From Brachyspira catarrhinii (GTDB taxonomy: Bacteria > Spirochaetota > Brachyspiria > Brachyspirales > Brachyspiraceae), in contig NZ_SJDU01000007.1 in NCBI RefSeq assembly GCF_005518285.1, forward strand, positions 1 to 17,335: a stretch of 17,335 nt of DNA, written 5' to 3'. The notes under the pieces were generated by a model. That model ran no database searches. It saw only the letters and a list, made by a program, of their open reading frames with translations, and was not told where the DNA came from. Below, in pieces: positions 1 to 6,819 of the stretch. The position numbers and the translations under genes are program-made. Position 1 is the stretch's first letter. Every line of letters starts with the position of its first letter.

Positions 1-293
1 TTTATTATGTAACAGGCGAAAATATAGCTATGCCTCATACATCTCCAGAGTTTGGCGCTATTGAAACTTCTATTGCCATAACTACATCTAAAGACGGAAT
101 ATATTTTGAAAATCATGAATTTAATCCCGTAAAAGTTATATTTATGATATCGGTATTGAAACCTGACGACCATATTGATTTTATAATGAAAATAGCCGAT
201 ATATTGCAAGATAGAGAATTTATATATAATTTATCTAATTGTGAAAACGATAACGAACTTAAAAATATTTTATTAAATCGTATAAATAGTTAA
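1..293 (+). CDS. PTS EIIA type-2 domain protein, C-terminal part (5' end outside window)
   Basis: The reading frame is open from the left edge (first full codon at base 3) to a TAA at 291-293, so the gene starts upstream of the window. The visible part contains Ile-Ala-Met-Pro-His-Thr, the active-site signature of fructose/mannitol-type PTS EIIA domains; the His (codon 36-38) is the residue expected to take phosphate from HPr. The remaining residues match the alternating strand and helix end of that fold (a VKVIFMISVL strand, then a DHIDFIMKIADIL helix). The ATG at 30 lies inside the conserved motif and is not a start. I cannot tell whether this is a stand-alone EIIA or the last domain of a multidomain EIIABC, nor which sugar it serves. 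The DeoR gene follows 41 bp later on the same strand, so the two are probably one sugar-utilisation operon. Confidence 0.85.
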   Translation, partial: YYVTGENIAMPHTSPEFGAIETSIAITTSKDGIYFENHEFNPVKVIFMISVLKPDDHIDFIMKIADILQDREFIYNLSNCENDNELKNILLNRINS

Positions 294-294
294 T

Positions 295-310
295 AAATTA
301 TATATAATTT
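295..310. repeat. 16-bp perfect A/T palindrome upstream of the DeoR gene
   Basis: Bases 295-310 (AAATTATATATAATTT) equal their own reverse complement and lie between the EIIA stop and the DeoR start codon at 335. The palindrome contains TATAAT at 303-308, though no convincing -35 box sits 16-18 bp upstream. It could be an operator for autoregulation by the DeoR protein. In DNA this A+T rich, a chance palindrome is also quite possible. Confidence 0.3.
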
Positions 311-334
311 CAATTTTGTAATATTCGGAAAAAT

Positions 335-1111
335 ATGAACACGATAGAAAAATATAATAGGTTGGAAGAATTAAAAAAATTAGTTATAAAAAATAAACGA
401 TTAATGGTAGAAGATATTGTGGAATATTTTAATGTATCTTACCCAACGGCAAGAAGATATATACAAGAGGCTTTAGTAAATAATAAAGATTTAAAAAAAA
501 TAAGAAACGGCATAGGATTAATTACGGATTTTGGAAATACGGAAATATATTTTGAAGAAAAATTAAATATAAAGACTGAAGAAAAAAAATCTATAGCAAA
601 AAAATGCGCTTCTTTAATATTTGAAGGCGAAAGTATTATAATAGATTCGGGAACTACCTGTTATTTTTTCGCTCAAGAACTGTATCATAAGAATTTAAAA
701 ATAGTTTCAACGGATATCAGAATAAGTATGGAACTTACGGATAATAAGGATATATCGGTTTATACGATAGGCGGAGAGATAAGAAAAGGCTATTATTCCA
801 TAGGCGGTCCTATAGCTCAAGAAAATATTCAAAATTTCAATGTTAATACGGCTATAATGTCCGCTGATTCTATAAATATTGACAGAGGTATAACGAATAC
901 CGATGTATTTGAGATTCCAGTAAAAAAAGAATTAAGAAAATGTTCCAAAAGACTTATATTAATATCGGATAGCTCAAAATTTAATAATAATTCTTTTTAT
1001 CATGTTATGCCGTTATCGTCTATAGATATACTTATTACGGATTCTAATATAGATAAAAATATATACAAACGATTAAAAGAAGAAAAAAATATTGAATTAA
1101 TAATAGTATAA
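335..1111 (+). CDS. DeoR/GlpR-family transcriptional regulator
   Basis: The 258-aa product has the normal family length and two-domain plan. Residues about 6-60 form a winged helix-turn-helix; the recognition region (VSYPTARRYIQEA, about 34-46) is a variant of the usual VSxxTIRRDL. Residues about 84-240 form the DeoRC sugar-phosphate-sensing domain, with the DSGTT loop at 104-108, TIGGEIR at 144-150, GITNTD at 185-190 and SDSSK at 211-215. These proteins usually repress sugar operons and release DNA when they bind a phosphorylated sugar. Its position just after a PTS EIIA gene suggests it controls that PTS operon, but the effector cannot be named. The start has only a weak Shine-Dalgarno (CGGA), so expression may depend on read-through translation from upstream. 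No clear terminator lies between it and the convergent acetyltransferase gene. Confidence 0.92.
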   Translation: MNTIEKYNRLEELKKLVIKNKRLMVEDIVEYFNVSYPTARRYIQEALVNNKDLKKIRNGIGLITDFGNTEIYFEEKLNIKTEEKKSIAKKCASLIFEGESIIIDSGTTCYFFAQELYHKNLKIVSTDIRISMELTDNKDISVYTIGGEIRKGYYSIGGPIAQENIQNFNVNTAIMSADSINIDRGITNTDVFEIPVKKELRKCSKRLILISDSSKFNNNSFYHVMPLSSIDILITDSNIDKNIYKRLKEEKNIELIIV

Positions 1112-1229
1112 ATTAAAATCAATAATCATTATGTTCATTGGAATTTATATCTATTTTCAAATCATTAACCAAATTTATTTTTAAATAAAAGTTTTTATTA
1201 TATTGGTAGTTAAAAAACGAGTATGCATT

Positions 1230-1790
1230 CTATACATCTTCGTCTTTATTCAATATCGTCATGTGTATATGGTCTTCCCACTTTCCGTTTATTTTCAGAT
1301 ATTTTTTTGCAAGTCCTTCGTATTCGAATCCCAATTTTTTTACCAAATTCATCGAAGCTCTGTTATGAGGCATTATATTCGCTTCTATTCTATGGAGTTT
1401 TAATTCTTTGAAAATTATTACAATCGCCGCTCGCAACGCTTCAATCATATAGCCTTGTTTCAATTCTTCTTGGTCTAATTTATATCCAACCGTTGTCGAT
1501 AAAAAAGAAGAGTTTGCAATATTTGTAAAGCTAATCATTCCGATTATTCTTTTTTTATCTTCTATTTTAAAAATCCAAAATTTTAACATTCTGCCGAATT
1601 TTGTCTCTTCCAATTCCTGCTTAACGATTTTTTTATGAGTCGCTAAATTATAAAAAGATTCTGGACGCAAAGGGTCGTATTCTTTAAAAAAATTCTTATT
1701 TCTCAAATAAAAATTTACAATTTCTGGAGTCATATCCATATTTGGTTGAATGAGTAATAATCTTTTCGTTTTATAACTTTTCTTTATCAT
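1230..1790 (-). CDS. GNAT-family N-acetyltransferase (RimJ/RimL type)
   Basis: The 186-aa protein fits the RimJ/RimL/YdaF branch of the GNAT superfamily, which transfers acetyl from acetyl-CoA to amines. The N-terminal TKRLLLIQP strand (8-16), the IIGMISFTNI core strand (82-91), the acetyl-CoA loop QEELKQGYMIEALRAAI (about 107-123) and the closing NRASMNLVKKLGFEYEG segment (143-159) appear in the expected order. The acetyl-CoA loop is relaxed compared with the usual RGxGxA, as is common in this branch. The substrate is unknown. It is the last of three minus-strand genes, 38 bp after pncA, and its ribosome-binding site is weak, so it is probably co-transcribed with pncA and the HD gene. It faces the DeoR gene convergently across 118 bp of A+T rich DNA. 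Confidence 0.87.
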   Translation of the reverse strand: MIKKSYKTKRLLLIQPNMDMTPEIVNFYLRNKNFFKEYDPLRPESFYNLATHKKIVKQELEETKFGRMLKFWIFKIEDKKRIIGMISFTNIANSSFLSTTVGYKLDQEELKQGYMIEALRAAIVIIFKELKLHRIEANIMPHNRASMNLVKKLGFEYEGLAKKYLKINGKWEDHIHMTILNKDEDV

Positions 1791-1828
1791 ATTCTTTATT
1801 AACTATCTCTACTCGTTTATTTATCGTA

Positions 1829-2470
1829 TTAAAGACGAACCTTCTTAACATTTATATTTTGAGTGGAAGAATATAATTTTTCCGCTTTTTCGGGATTAAC
1901 GGCGGCGCAAGCGTATTCCAAAACATTTACATTAACCAAATACTCGGCGTTAATAGACGCCACATAATCCGCGGTATCTCTACTCGTATAATAAACGCAA
2001 TGGTCCAAAGCGACTCCCACAAAATCCAAAATTAAAACCTCTTTATTTTCTCTCGCCACATCTATAAAATCTTTATGCATATAAGAAAAACCCGAAATTC
2101 CGTCATCGTCCGCATCGACTCCTTTTTGAACATATATATAATCTTTCTTTTTTTTGAGTCCATCGACTATTGCAGAACCGTAAGTTCTCGCCACGCAATG
2201 ACGAGGAAGCAAAGTTAAAGTTTCTTCGTCTCCCGTTTCTTTATCCATAACTTTTATTTTTGAAAAAGGCTCTTTGTCATGCGTAGAAGCAAACGAAATA
2301 TGATTCGAAGGATGCCAATCTTGAGTCGCTATAATCGCGTCATATTCTCCGTTTTTTATAAGTTCGTTTATGATGGGAATTAATTCGTCAGCTCCTTTAA
2401 CAGCCATAGGTCCTCCTTTCATATAATCGTTTTGCATATCCACTATTGTAAGTATTTTTATTTTGCTCAT
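1829..2470 (-). CDS. pncA: Nicotinamidase (isochorismatase-like cysteine hydrolase)
   Basis: This 213-aa protein deamidates nicotinamide to nicotinic acid in the cytoplasm, feeding the Preiss-Handler route to NAD. All hallmarks of the family are visible. The catalytic triad is Asp11 (VDMQNDY), Lys116 (VQKGVDADDDGIS) and Cys158 (GVALDHCVYYTSRDT). The metal ligands are Asp51 and His53 (TQDWHP) and His91 (LPRHCV). The usual WPxHCVxGTxGA segment reads LLPRHCVARTYGSA here, a conservative variant. The length matches bacterial PncA. AAGAG precedes the ATG. It lies 17 bp after the HD-domain gene and upstream of the acetyltransferase gene, so the three probably form one transcript. A related amidohydrolase of the isochorismatase superfamily is the main alternative, but the intact metal site favours nicotinamidase. 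Confidence 0.9.
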   Translation of the reverse strand: MSKIKILTIVDMQNDYMKGGPMAVKGADELIPIINELIKNGEYDAIIATQDWHPSNHISFASTHDKEPFSKIKVMDKETGDEETLTLLPRHCVARTYGSAIVDGLKKKKDYIYVQKGVDADDDGISGFSYMHKDFIDVARENKEVLILDFVGVALDHCVYYTSRDTADYVASINAEYLVNVNVLEYACAAVNPEKAEKLYSSTQNINVKKVRL

Positions 2471-2487
2471 AATTAAACTCTTATAAT

Positions 2488-3060
2488 TTACGAAATTTTT
2501 TGAAGTCCTATTTCTTCTTGAACGGGAATCAAAGCGTTAATCGTTTCTTTTATTAATTCGTCCAAAGAGACTCCCAATCTTTTTGCTCCTTTATTAACGA
2601 CTTCTCTGTCTACTTTTGCCGCAAAGTTTTTATTTTTCAATTTTTTCTTAACGGATTTTACTTCCATATCTTCCACGCTTTTTGAAGGGCGAACTAAAGC
2701 GCAAGCCGTTATGAATCCCGCAAGTTCGTCAACGGCGTATAAAGTTTTTTCCATATCGCTAATCGGTTCAATATCCACGCATATTTCAAAACCGTGACTT
2801 TGAATCGCTCTTATAAAACTTTCTGGCAGATTCTCTTTTTCCAATATTTCCTTAACTTTAACGCAATGTTCGTTTGGATACATTTCATAATCCATATCAT
2901 GCAATAGTCCAACCATTCCCCATTCGTCCTCGTCTTCTCCGTTTTTTCGGGCAAAATATCTCATTACCGCTTCGACTGAAAGCGCATGTTTAAATAACGA
3001 TTCTTCGCTATTGTATTTTTTAAATAATTCTATAGCTCTATTCCTTTCTATGCTTGCCAT
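2488..3060 (-). CDS. HD-domain hydrolase of unknown substrate
   Basis: The 190-aa protein carries the metal-binding set of the HD phosphohydrolase superfamily: His25 (FKHALSVE), the His54-Asp55 pair (GLLHDMDYE) and Asp111 (AVDELAGF), with a further His89 in IQSHGFE. The C-terminal ~70 residues are helical and charged (VKKKLKNKNFAAKVDRE). Such small HD proteins are often annotated only as hydrolases; the substrate cannot be read from the sequence. The start is well supported by AGGAG seven bases upstream of the ATG. It is the first gene of the HD-pncA-GNAT operon, directly behind a good promoter. A role in nucleotide or NAD-related turnover is suggested only by the neighbouring pncA. Confidence 0.85.
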   Translation of the reverse strand: MASIERNRAIELFKKYNSEESLFKHALSVEAVMRYFARKNGEDEDEWGMVGLLHDMDYEMYPNEHCVKVKEILEKENLPESFIRAIQSHGFEICVDIEPISDMEKTLYAVDELAGFITACALVRPSKSVEDMEVKSVKKKLKNKNFAAKVDREVVNKGAKRLGVSLDELIKETINALIPVQEEIGLQKIS

Positions 3061-3079
3061 AAAATCTCCTTCAAAATGT

Positions 3080-3097
3080 TAACATAATTATATGTTA
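3080..3097. promoter_or_regulatory. Inverted repeat overlapping the HD-pncA promoter -10 box
   Basis: TAACATA (3080-3086) and TATGTTA (3091-3097) form perfect 7-bp arms around a 4-bp centre. The element covers the -10 box and the region between it and the likely start site, where a repressor would block transcription. No cognate regulator can be named; chance cannot be excluded in such A+T rich DNA. Confidence 0.35.
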
Positions 3098-3115
3098 TAT
3101 TCATATATTTTTCAA
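3087..3115 (-). promoter_or_regulatory. Sigma70-type promoter for the HD-pncA-GNAT operon
   Basis: On the minus strand a TTGAAA -35 box (3110-3115) is separated by 17 bp from a perfect TATAAT -10 box (3087-3092). This predicts a transcript starting about 20 bases before the HD gene's start codon, leaving room for its AGGAG site. Confidence 0.7.
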
Positions 3116-3215
3116 TATTTAAATTTATAATTTTTTAAATTTTTATGAATTTTAACTATATGTCGAATAATTTTATATAATTAAACTATTTCGATATATT
3201 TTTTATTATTTATAC

Positions 3216-3243
3216 TTGATTATATTTAATTATATGGTATAAT
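3216..3243 (+). promoter_or_regulatory. Promoter of the glutamate-synthase-like gene
   Basis: TTGATT (3216-3221) lies 16 bp before TATAAT (3238-3243). The -10 box is preceded by TGG, making an extended -10 (TGgTATAAT). The predicted 5' untranslated leader is about 55 bases and carries AGGAG just before the start codon at 3307. Confidence 0.7.
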
Positions 3244-3306
3244 ATTTATAAATAATTTAATTATTAATGGTTTATTAAAAATATCCAATTAAACAGGAGA
3301 ATATAT

Positions 3307-4707
3307 ATGCCCCCAAGGTCAAAATTAGGCGAAATACCAAGACAGGAAATGCCGACAAGAAGCGCCGAAGAGCGAAGAAAAGATTTTAAAGAAGTGCCAA
3401 CGGGTTATACCGAAGAGCAGGCTTTAAAAGAGGCTTTAAGATGTTTGGATTGCAAAGTTCCTCATTGTATGGAAGGATGCCCCGCTAAAGTTAAGATTCC
3501 TCAATTTATAGGACTTGTCGCGGAAGGAAAATTTTTAGACGCCGCTAAAAAAATTAAAGAAACCAACGCTTTGCCCGCCGCATGCGGAAGAGTTTGCCCT
3601 CAAGAAACTCAATGCGAAGAGCGATGCGTTGTCGGTAAAAAATTCGAGCCAGTAGCAATCGGCAAATTGGAAATGTTTGTAGCCGATTACGAAAGAAAAC
3701 ATTCCGAGCATGAAGATTTGAAAGTGGAAAAGAACGGCAAAAGAGTATGCGTCATCGGAGCTGGTCCCGCTGGTTTGGCATGCGCGGGAGATTTAATCAA
3801 ATTGGGATACGATGTTACGGTTTTAGAAGCGCTTCACACAATCGGCGGAGTTTTAATGTATGGAATTCCAGAATTTCGTTTGCCTAAAGAATTGGTAGCT
3901 CATGAAGTTGAAAATCTTAAAAGAGACGGAGTAAAATTCAAAATAAACGAAGTCGCTGGAATATCTTTGGATTTTGGAGAATTAAGAAAAGAATATGACG
4001 CCGTATTTTTGGGAACGGGAGCGGGGCTTCCAGTATTTTTGAATGTCCCAGGCGAACATTTATGCGGAGTTTATTCGGCAAACGAATATTTGACGAGAGT
4101 AAATTTAATGGGCGCTTATAAATTCCCAGAAGTCGACACTCCCGTTATAAGACATAAAAAAGTCGCCGTGCTTGGAGGCGGTAATGTCGCTATGGACGCT
4201 TGCAGAACGGCGGTGAGACTCGGAGCGGAAAAAGTTTACATAGTTTATAGAAGGACGGAAAAAGAGCTTCCAGCGAGACTCGAAGAAATCCATCATGCTA
4301 TGGAAGAAGGAGTGGAATTCAGATTTTTAAGAGCGCCTTTGGAAATTATCGGAGACGAAAACGATAATGTTGTCGCCATAAGAACTCAAGTTATGGAATT
4401 GGGAGAGCCTGACGAAGACGGAAGAAGAAAACCGATTGCAGTCGAAGGAAAAATCGAAGATATAGAAGTTGACGCGGTGATTATCGCTATAGGAACGACT
4501 CCGAATCCTTTGATTGCAAGAAAAGTTCCAGAGCTTAAAATAACGAAAAAAGGAACTTATGTCATAGACGAAGAGACGGGAGAGACTTCAATGGACGGAG
4601 TATTCGCTGGCGGAGATGCCGCAAGAGGAGCGGCTACGGTTATTCTTGCTATAGGAGACGGAAAAAGAGCGGCTTACGGAATAGACAAATATTTATCGGA
4701 AAAGTAA
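3307..4707 (+). CDS. gltA: Glutamate synthase small-subunit-type NADPH oxidoreductase (GltA/NfnB family)
   Basis: The 466-aa protein has the complete plan of the homotetrameric GltA / NfnB family. An N-terminal iron-sulfur domain holds eight cysteines in two groups (46, 49, 54, 58 and 93, 97, 103, 107) that would bind two [4Fe-4S] clusters. An FAD-binding GAGPAG follows at 151-156, then an NADPH-binding GGGNVAMD at 290-297, and a C-terminal FAD contact GGDAARG at 435-441. In the glutamate synthase role it passes electrons from NADPH to glutamate formation. The same architecture is NfnB, the large subunit of NADH-dependent ferredoxin:NADP oxidoreductase. Neither gltB nor nfnA lies beside it, so the two roles cannot be separated here. 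It has its own promoter, an AGGAG ribosome-binding site and a strong terminator, and appears monocistronic. Confidence 0.88.
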   Translation: MPPRSKLGEIPRQEMPTRSAEERRKDFKEVPTGYTEEQALKEALRCLDCKVPHCMEGCPAKVKIPQFIGLVAEGKFLDAAKKIKETNALPAACGRVCPQETQCEERCVVGKKFEPVAIGKLEMFVADYERKHSEHEDLKVEKNGKRVCVIGAGPAGLACAGDLIKLGYDVTVLEALHTIGGVLMYGIPEFRLPKELVAHEVENLKRDGVKFKINEVAGISLDFGELRKEYDAVFLGTGAGLPVFLNVPGEHLCGVYSANEYLTRVNLMGAYKFPEVDTPVIRHKKVAVLGGGNVAMDACRTAVRLGAEKVYIVYRRTEKELPARLEEIHHAMEEGVEFRFLRAPLEIIGDENDNVVAIRTQVMELGEPDEDGRRKPIAVEGKIEDIEVDAVIIAIGTTPNPLIARKVPELKITKKGTYVIDEETGETSMDGVFAGGDAARGAATVILAIGDGKRAAYGIDKYLSEK

Positions 4708-4743
4708 GAATAGTTTTCAAGATACCTTTTTAAATTAATTTTT

Positions 4744-4775
4744 AGCCCGATGTTTAACGACTCGGGCTTTTTTAA
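4744..4775 (+). terminator. Rho-independent terminator of gltA
   Basis: AGCCCGA (4744-4750) pairs perfectly with TCGGGCT (4762-4768) across an 11-nt loop, and the stem runs into a T-rich tail. It lies 37 bp after the gltA stop. Read on the minus strand, the hairpin is followed by A's rather than T's, so it should not terminate the convergent receiver gene. It is the only G+C rich hairpin terminator I find in the window. Confidence 0.9.
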
Positions 4776-4813
4776 TTTAACGATTAATTATTATTTATAT
4801 TGCTTATAATTTA

Positions 4814-5206
4814 TTATTTTTTAGAATGTTTATTTCTATATTCCAGAGCGTCTTGAACTATCGGAACTAATATATCGAAATCGAGAGGTTTTTCTATCAA
4901 TCTAAAAACTCCTTCCGCTATTATTTCTTTTACCATTTCCGTATTTCCGTAAGCGGTGATTATAATAATCGGAATAGAGCTTTTTCTTTTTTTCATTTCT
5001 CTTATCAATGCGAGTCCCGTCATAGTGGGCATAAGCAAATCTGTTATAATGACATCAACGGGATTTTGTTCGAGTATAGTTATCGCGGCTTTTCCATTTT
5101 CCGCCGTTTTTACTTCAATATCGTATTCCTCGAATGTATAAGTTATAAGATTTCTGATATTTTCTTCGTCGTCTACCGCTAATATTAAAGGTTTTCCGTT
5201 TATCAT
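4814..5206 (-). CDS. Stand-alone response regulator receiver protein
   Basis: The 130-aa protein is a single receiver (REC) domain with no output domain. The acidic pair Asp12-Asp13 (AVDDEE), the phospho-accepting Asp56 (VIITDLLMP), the switch Thr84 (IITAYG) and Lys106 (EKPLD) are all present, so it should be phosphorylated by a histidine kinase and act through protein contacts, like CheY or Spo0F. DLLMP and the FRLIEKPLDFDIL end resemble NtrC-type receivers more than CheY. No kinase gene lies nearby. It begins 12 bp after the gltX stop with AAGGGA as ribosome-binding site, so it is almost certainly co-transcribed with gltX. No hairpin terminator is visible downstream on this strand. Confidence 0.9.
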   Translation of the reverse strand: MINGKPLILAVDDEENIRNLITYTFEEYDIEVKTAENGKAAITILEQNPVDVIITDLLMPTMTGLALIREMKKRKSSIPIIIITAYGNTEMVKEIIAEGVFRLIEKPLDFDILVPIVQDALEYRNKHSKK

Positions 5207-5218
5207 ATTTTTCCCTTA

Positions 5219-6667
5219 TCAAATATATTTGGATAATCTGTATAAAATATTTTCTTTGCCCAAAAGCTCGCAAATATGCGAAAGTTCCGTTCCAGCTCCG
5301 CTTCCCGTTAAAACATATCGAATCGGATGATATAAATTTGGTCCTTTTAATCCCGTTTCTTTTTGAGCGGATTTTATTAAATCTTTCATATATTGGTCTG
5401 TAATTTCGTTTTCTTTTTCTATATTGCTTTTTATAAATTGAAGCAGTTTTTTGCTTTCTTCTTTACTCACAATTTCTTTCATTTCATCGGTTAATTCAAA
5501 ATCGTTTTCAAAAAATACGGGAACATATTTATTTATGTCGGATAAAACAACGCAATTATGCCTTATTGCCGAAACAAGTTTTTTAGCCCATAATTTTTCG
5601 CTTTCGGTATAATTTTCTTTTAAGAAACCGCCTTTTATCAAATACGGAATAAACAATTCAACCGCTTCGTCCAAATCGATATTTTTTATATGCCAAGCGT
5701 TTAAGTGCCTAAGTTTAGCCGTATCGAATATCGCGGGACTTTTTGAAAAACGAGATAATGTAAAAGCCTTTATCATTTCTTTATCGTTCATAGTTTCAAT
5801 CGCTTCGGGATGCGTCCATCCGAGCAAGGCTAAAAAATTTCTCATAGCTTGAGGCAAAAATCCTTCGTCTTTATATTCCATTAAAGTCGCCGCTCCATGT
5901 CTTTTCGATAATTTTTTTCTATCGTCTCCAAGTATAGAAGAAGTGTGAGCGAATTTTGGAGGTTCGCTTCCGAGCGCTTTATAAATCAAGATTTGTTTCG
6001 GAGTATTTGAAATATGGTCTTCGCCTCTTATGACATGAGTTATTTTCATTAGCATATCGTCTATGACTACCGCGTAATTATAAGTTGGAAAACCGTTTTC
6101 GCGCACTATTATAATATCGCCGATTTCATCGCTATTTGTTTTTACCGTTCCTCTCACATAATCTTCAAAAATTATCTCTTCGTTTTTTGGAACTCTGAAT
6201 CTTATTTTCGCCGCCTCTCCGTTTGCCACTCTTTTTTTCGCTTCTTCTAATGGAATATCCTTACATTTTCCATCGTATATTATTGGCTGATTCAAAGTTT
6301 TTTGCATATTCGATTTTTTTTCCAATTCTTCGGATGAGCAAAAACAATAATAAGCCTTTCCTTCTTCCATCAATTTTTCGGTGTATTTTTTGTATATGTC
6401 TAATCTCTCCGATTGAAAATAAGGTCCGTAATCTCCGTTAACTTCCGGTCCCTCGTCCCAATCGACTCCGAGCCATTTAAGAGATTTTATAGCCATATCT
6501 ACCGCTTCTTTAGTGCTTCTCTCTTGGTCGGTATCTTCAATTCTTAAAATCAATTTTCCATTTTTAACCGATTTTGCATAAAGCCAATTAAATAAAGCAG
6601 TCCTCGCGTTTCCTATATGTAAAAACCCCGTTGGAGACGGAGCGAATCTAACTCTAATATCGGACAT
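5219..6667 (-). CDS. gltX: Glutamate-tRNA ligase
   Basis: The 482-aa class I aminoacyl-tRNA synthetase charges tRNA-Glu with glutamate. The HIGH motif is HIGN (17-20, in SPTGFLHIGNARTALFNWL) and the KMSKS motif is KLSKR (252-256), with the GluRS-typical RIEDTDQERS (42-51) and HVIRGEDHISNTPKQ (211-225). Cys108, Cys110 and Cys135 match the zinc-binding insertion of bacterial GluRS. Length and C-terminal helical anticodon-binding region are normal. AAGG lies about 10 bases before the ATG. The gene is first in a two-gene minus-strand unit with the receiver protein. Whether it is discriminating or also charges tRNA-Gln depends on the presence of gatCAB elsewhere. Confidence 0.96.
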   Translation of the reverse strand: MSDIRVRFAPSPTGFLHIGNARTALFNWLYAKSVKNGKLILRIEDTDQERSTKEAVDMAIKSLKWLGVDWDEGPEVNGDYGPYFQSERLDIYKKYTEKLMEEGKAYYCFCSSEELEKKSNMQKTLNQPIIYDGKCKDIPLEEAKKRVANGEAAKIRFRVPKNEEIIFEDYVRGTVKTNSDEIGDIIIVRENGFPTYNYAVVIDDMLMKITHVIRGEDHISNTPKQILIYKALGSEPPKFAHTSSILGDDRKKLSKRHGAATLMEYKDEGFLPQAMRNFLALLGWTHPEAIETMNDKEMIKAFTLSRFSKSPAIFDTAKLRHLNAWHIKNIDLDEAVELFIPYLIKGGFLKENYTESEKLWAKKLVSAIRHNCVVLSDINKYVPVFFENDFELTDEMKEIVSKEESKKLLQFIKSNIEKENEITDQYMKDLIKSAQKETGLKGPNLYHPIRYVLTGSGAGTELSHICELLGKENILYRLSKYI

Positions 6668-6708
6668 AAAATATACCTTAAAAATTATTTAGTAATTTAG
6701 ACTTAATT

Positions 6709-6736
6709 ATTATACATTAAAAACAATAAAAAGCAA
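6709..6736 (-). promoter_or_regulatory. Promoter of the gltX-receiver operon
   Basis: On the minus strand TTGCTT (6731-6736) is separated by 16 bp from a perfect TATAAT (6709-6714). The predicted leader is about 35 nt and includes the AAGG ribosome-binding site. Confidence 0.6.
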
Positions 6737-6784
6737 TAAAATAAACATAATATTTATATAAAACTATTTTCATAATAAGCAATA

Positions 6785-6813
6785 TTGAATTATTTATTTT
6801 CGTATTATATAAT
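6785..6813 (+). promoter_or_regulatory. Promoter of manA, placed for a leaderless transcript
   Basis: TTGAAT (6785-6790), a 17-bp spacer and a perfect TATAAT (6808-6813) form a good sigma70-type promoter. Only 6 bp separate the -10 box from the manA ATG at 6820, so the expected start of transcription falls on or within a base of the A of that ATG. No Shine-Dalgarno is present. Confidence 0.65.
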
Positions 6814-6819
6814 TTTATT

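Noticed and set aside
1112..1229. Terminator between the convergent deoR and GNAT genes
   Set aside because: Only weak A/T stems with tiny loops are present (for example near 1185-1200), which are expected by chance at this composition.
1203..1411. Two small plus-strand frames opposite the acetyltransferase 3' end
   Set aside because: They are antisense to conserved GNAT residues and lack ribosome-binding sites or known motifs.
4744..4768. gltA hairpin as a bidirectional terminator
   Set aside because: On the minus strand the stem is followed by A's, not T's, so it supports termination only of gltA.
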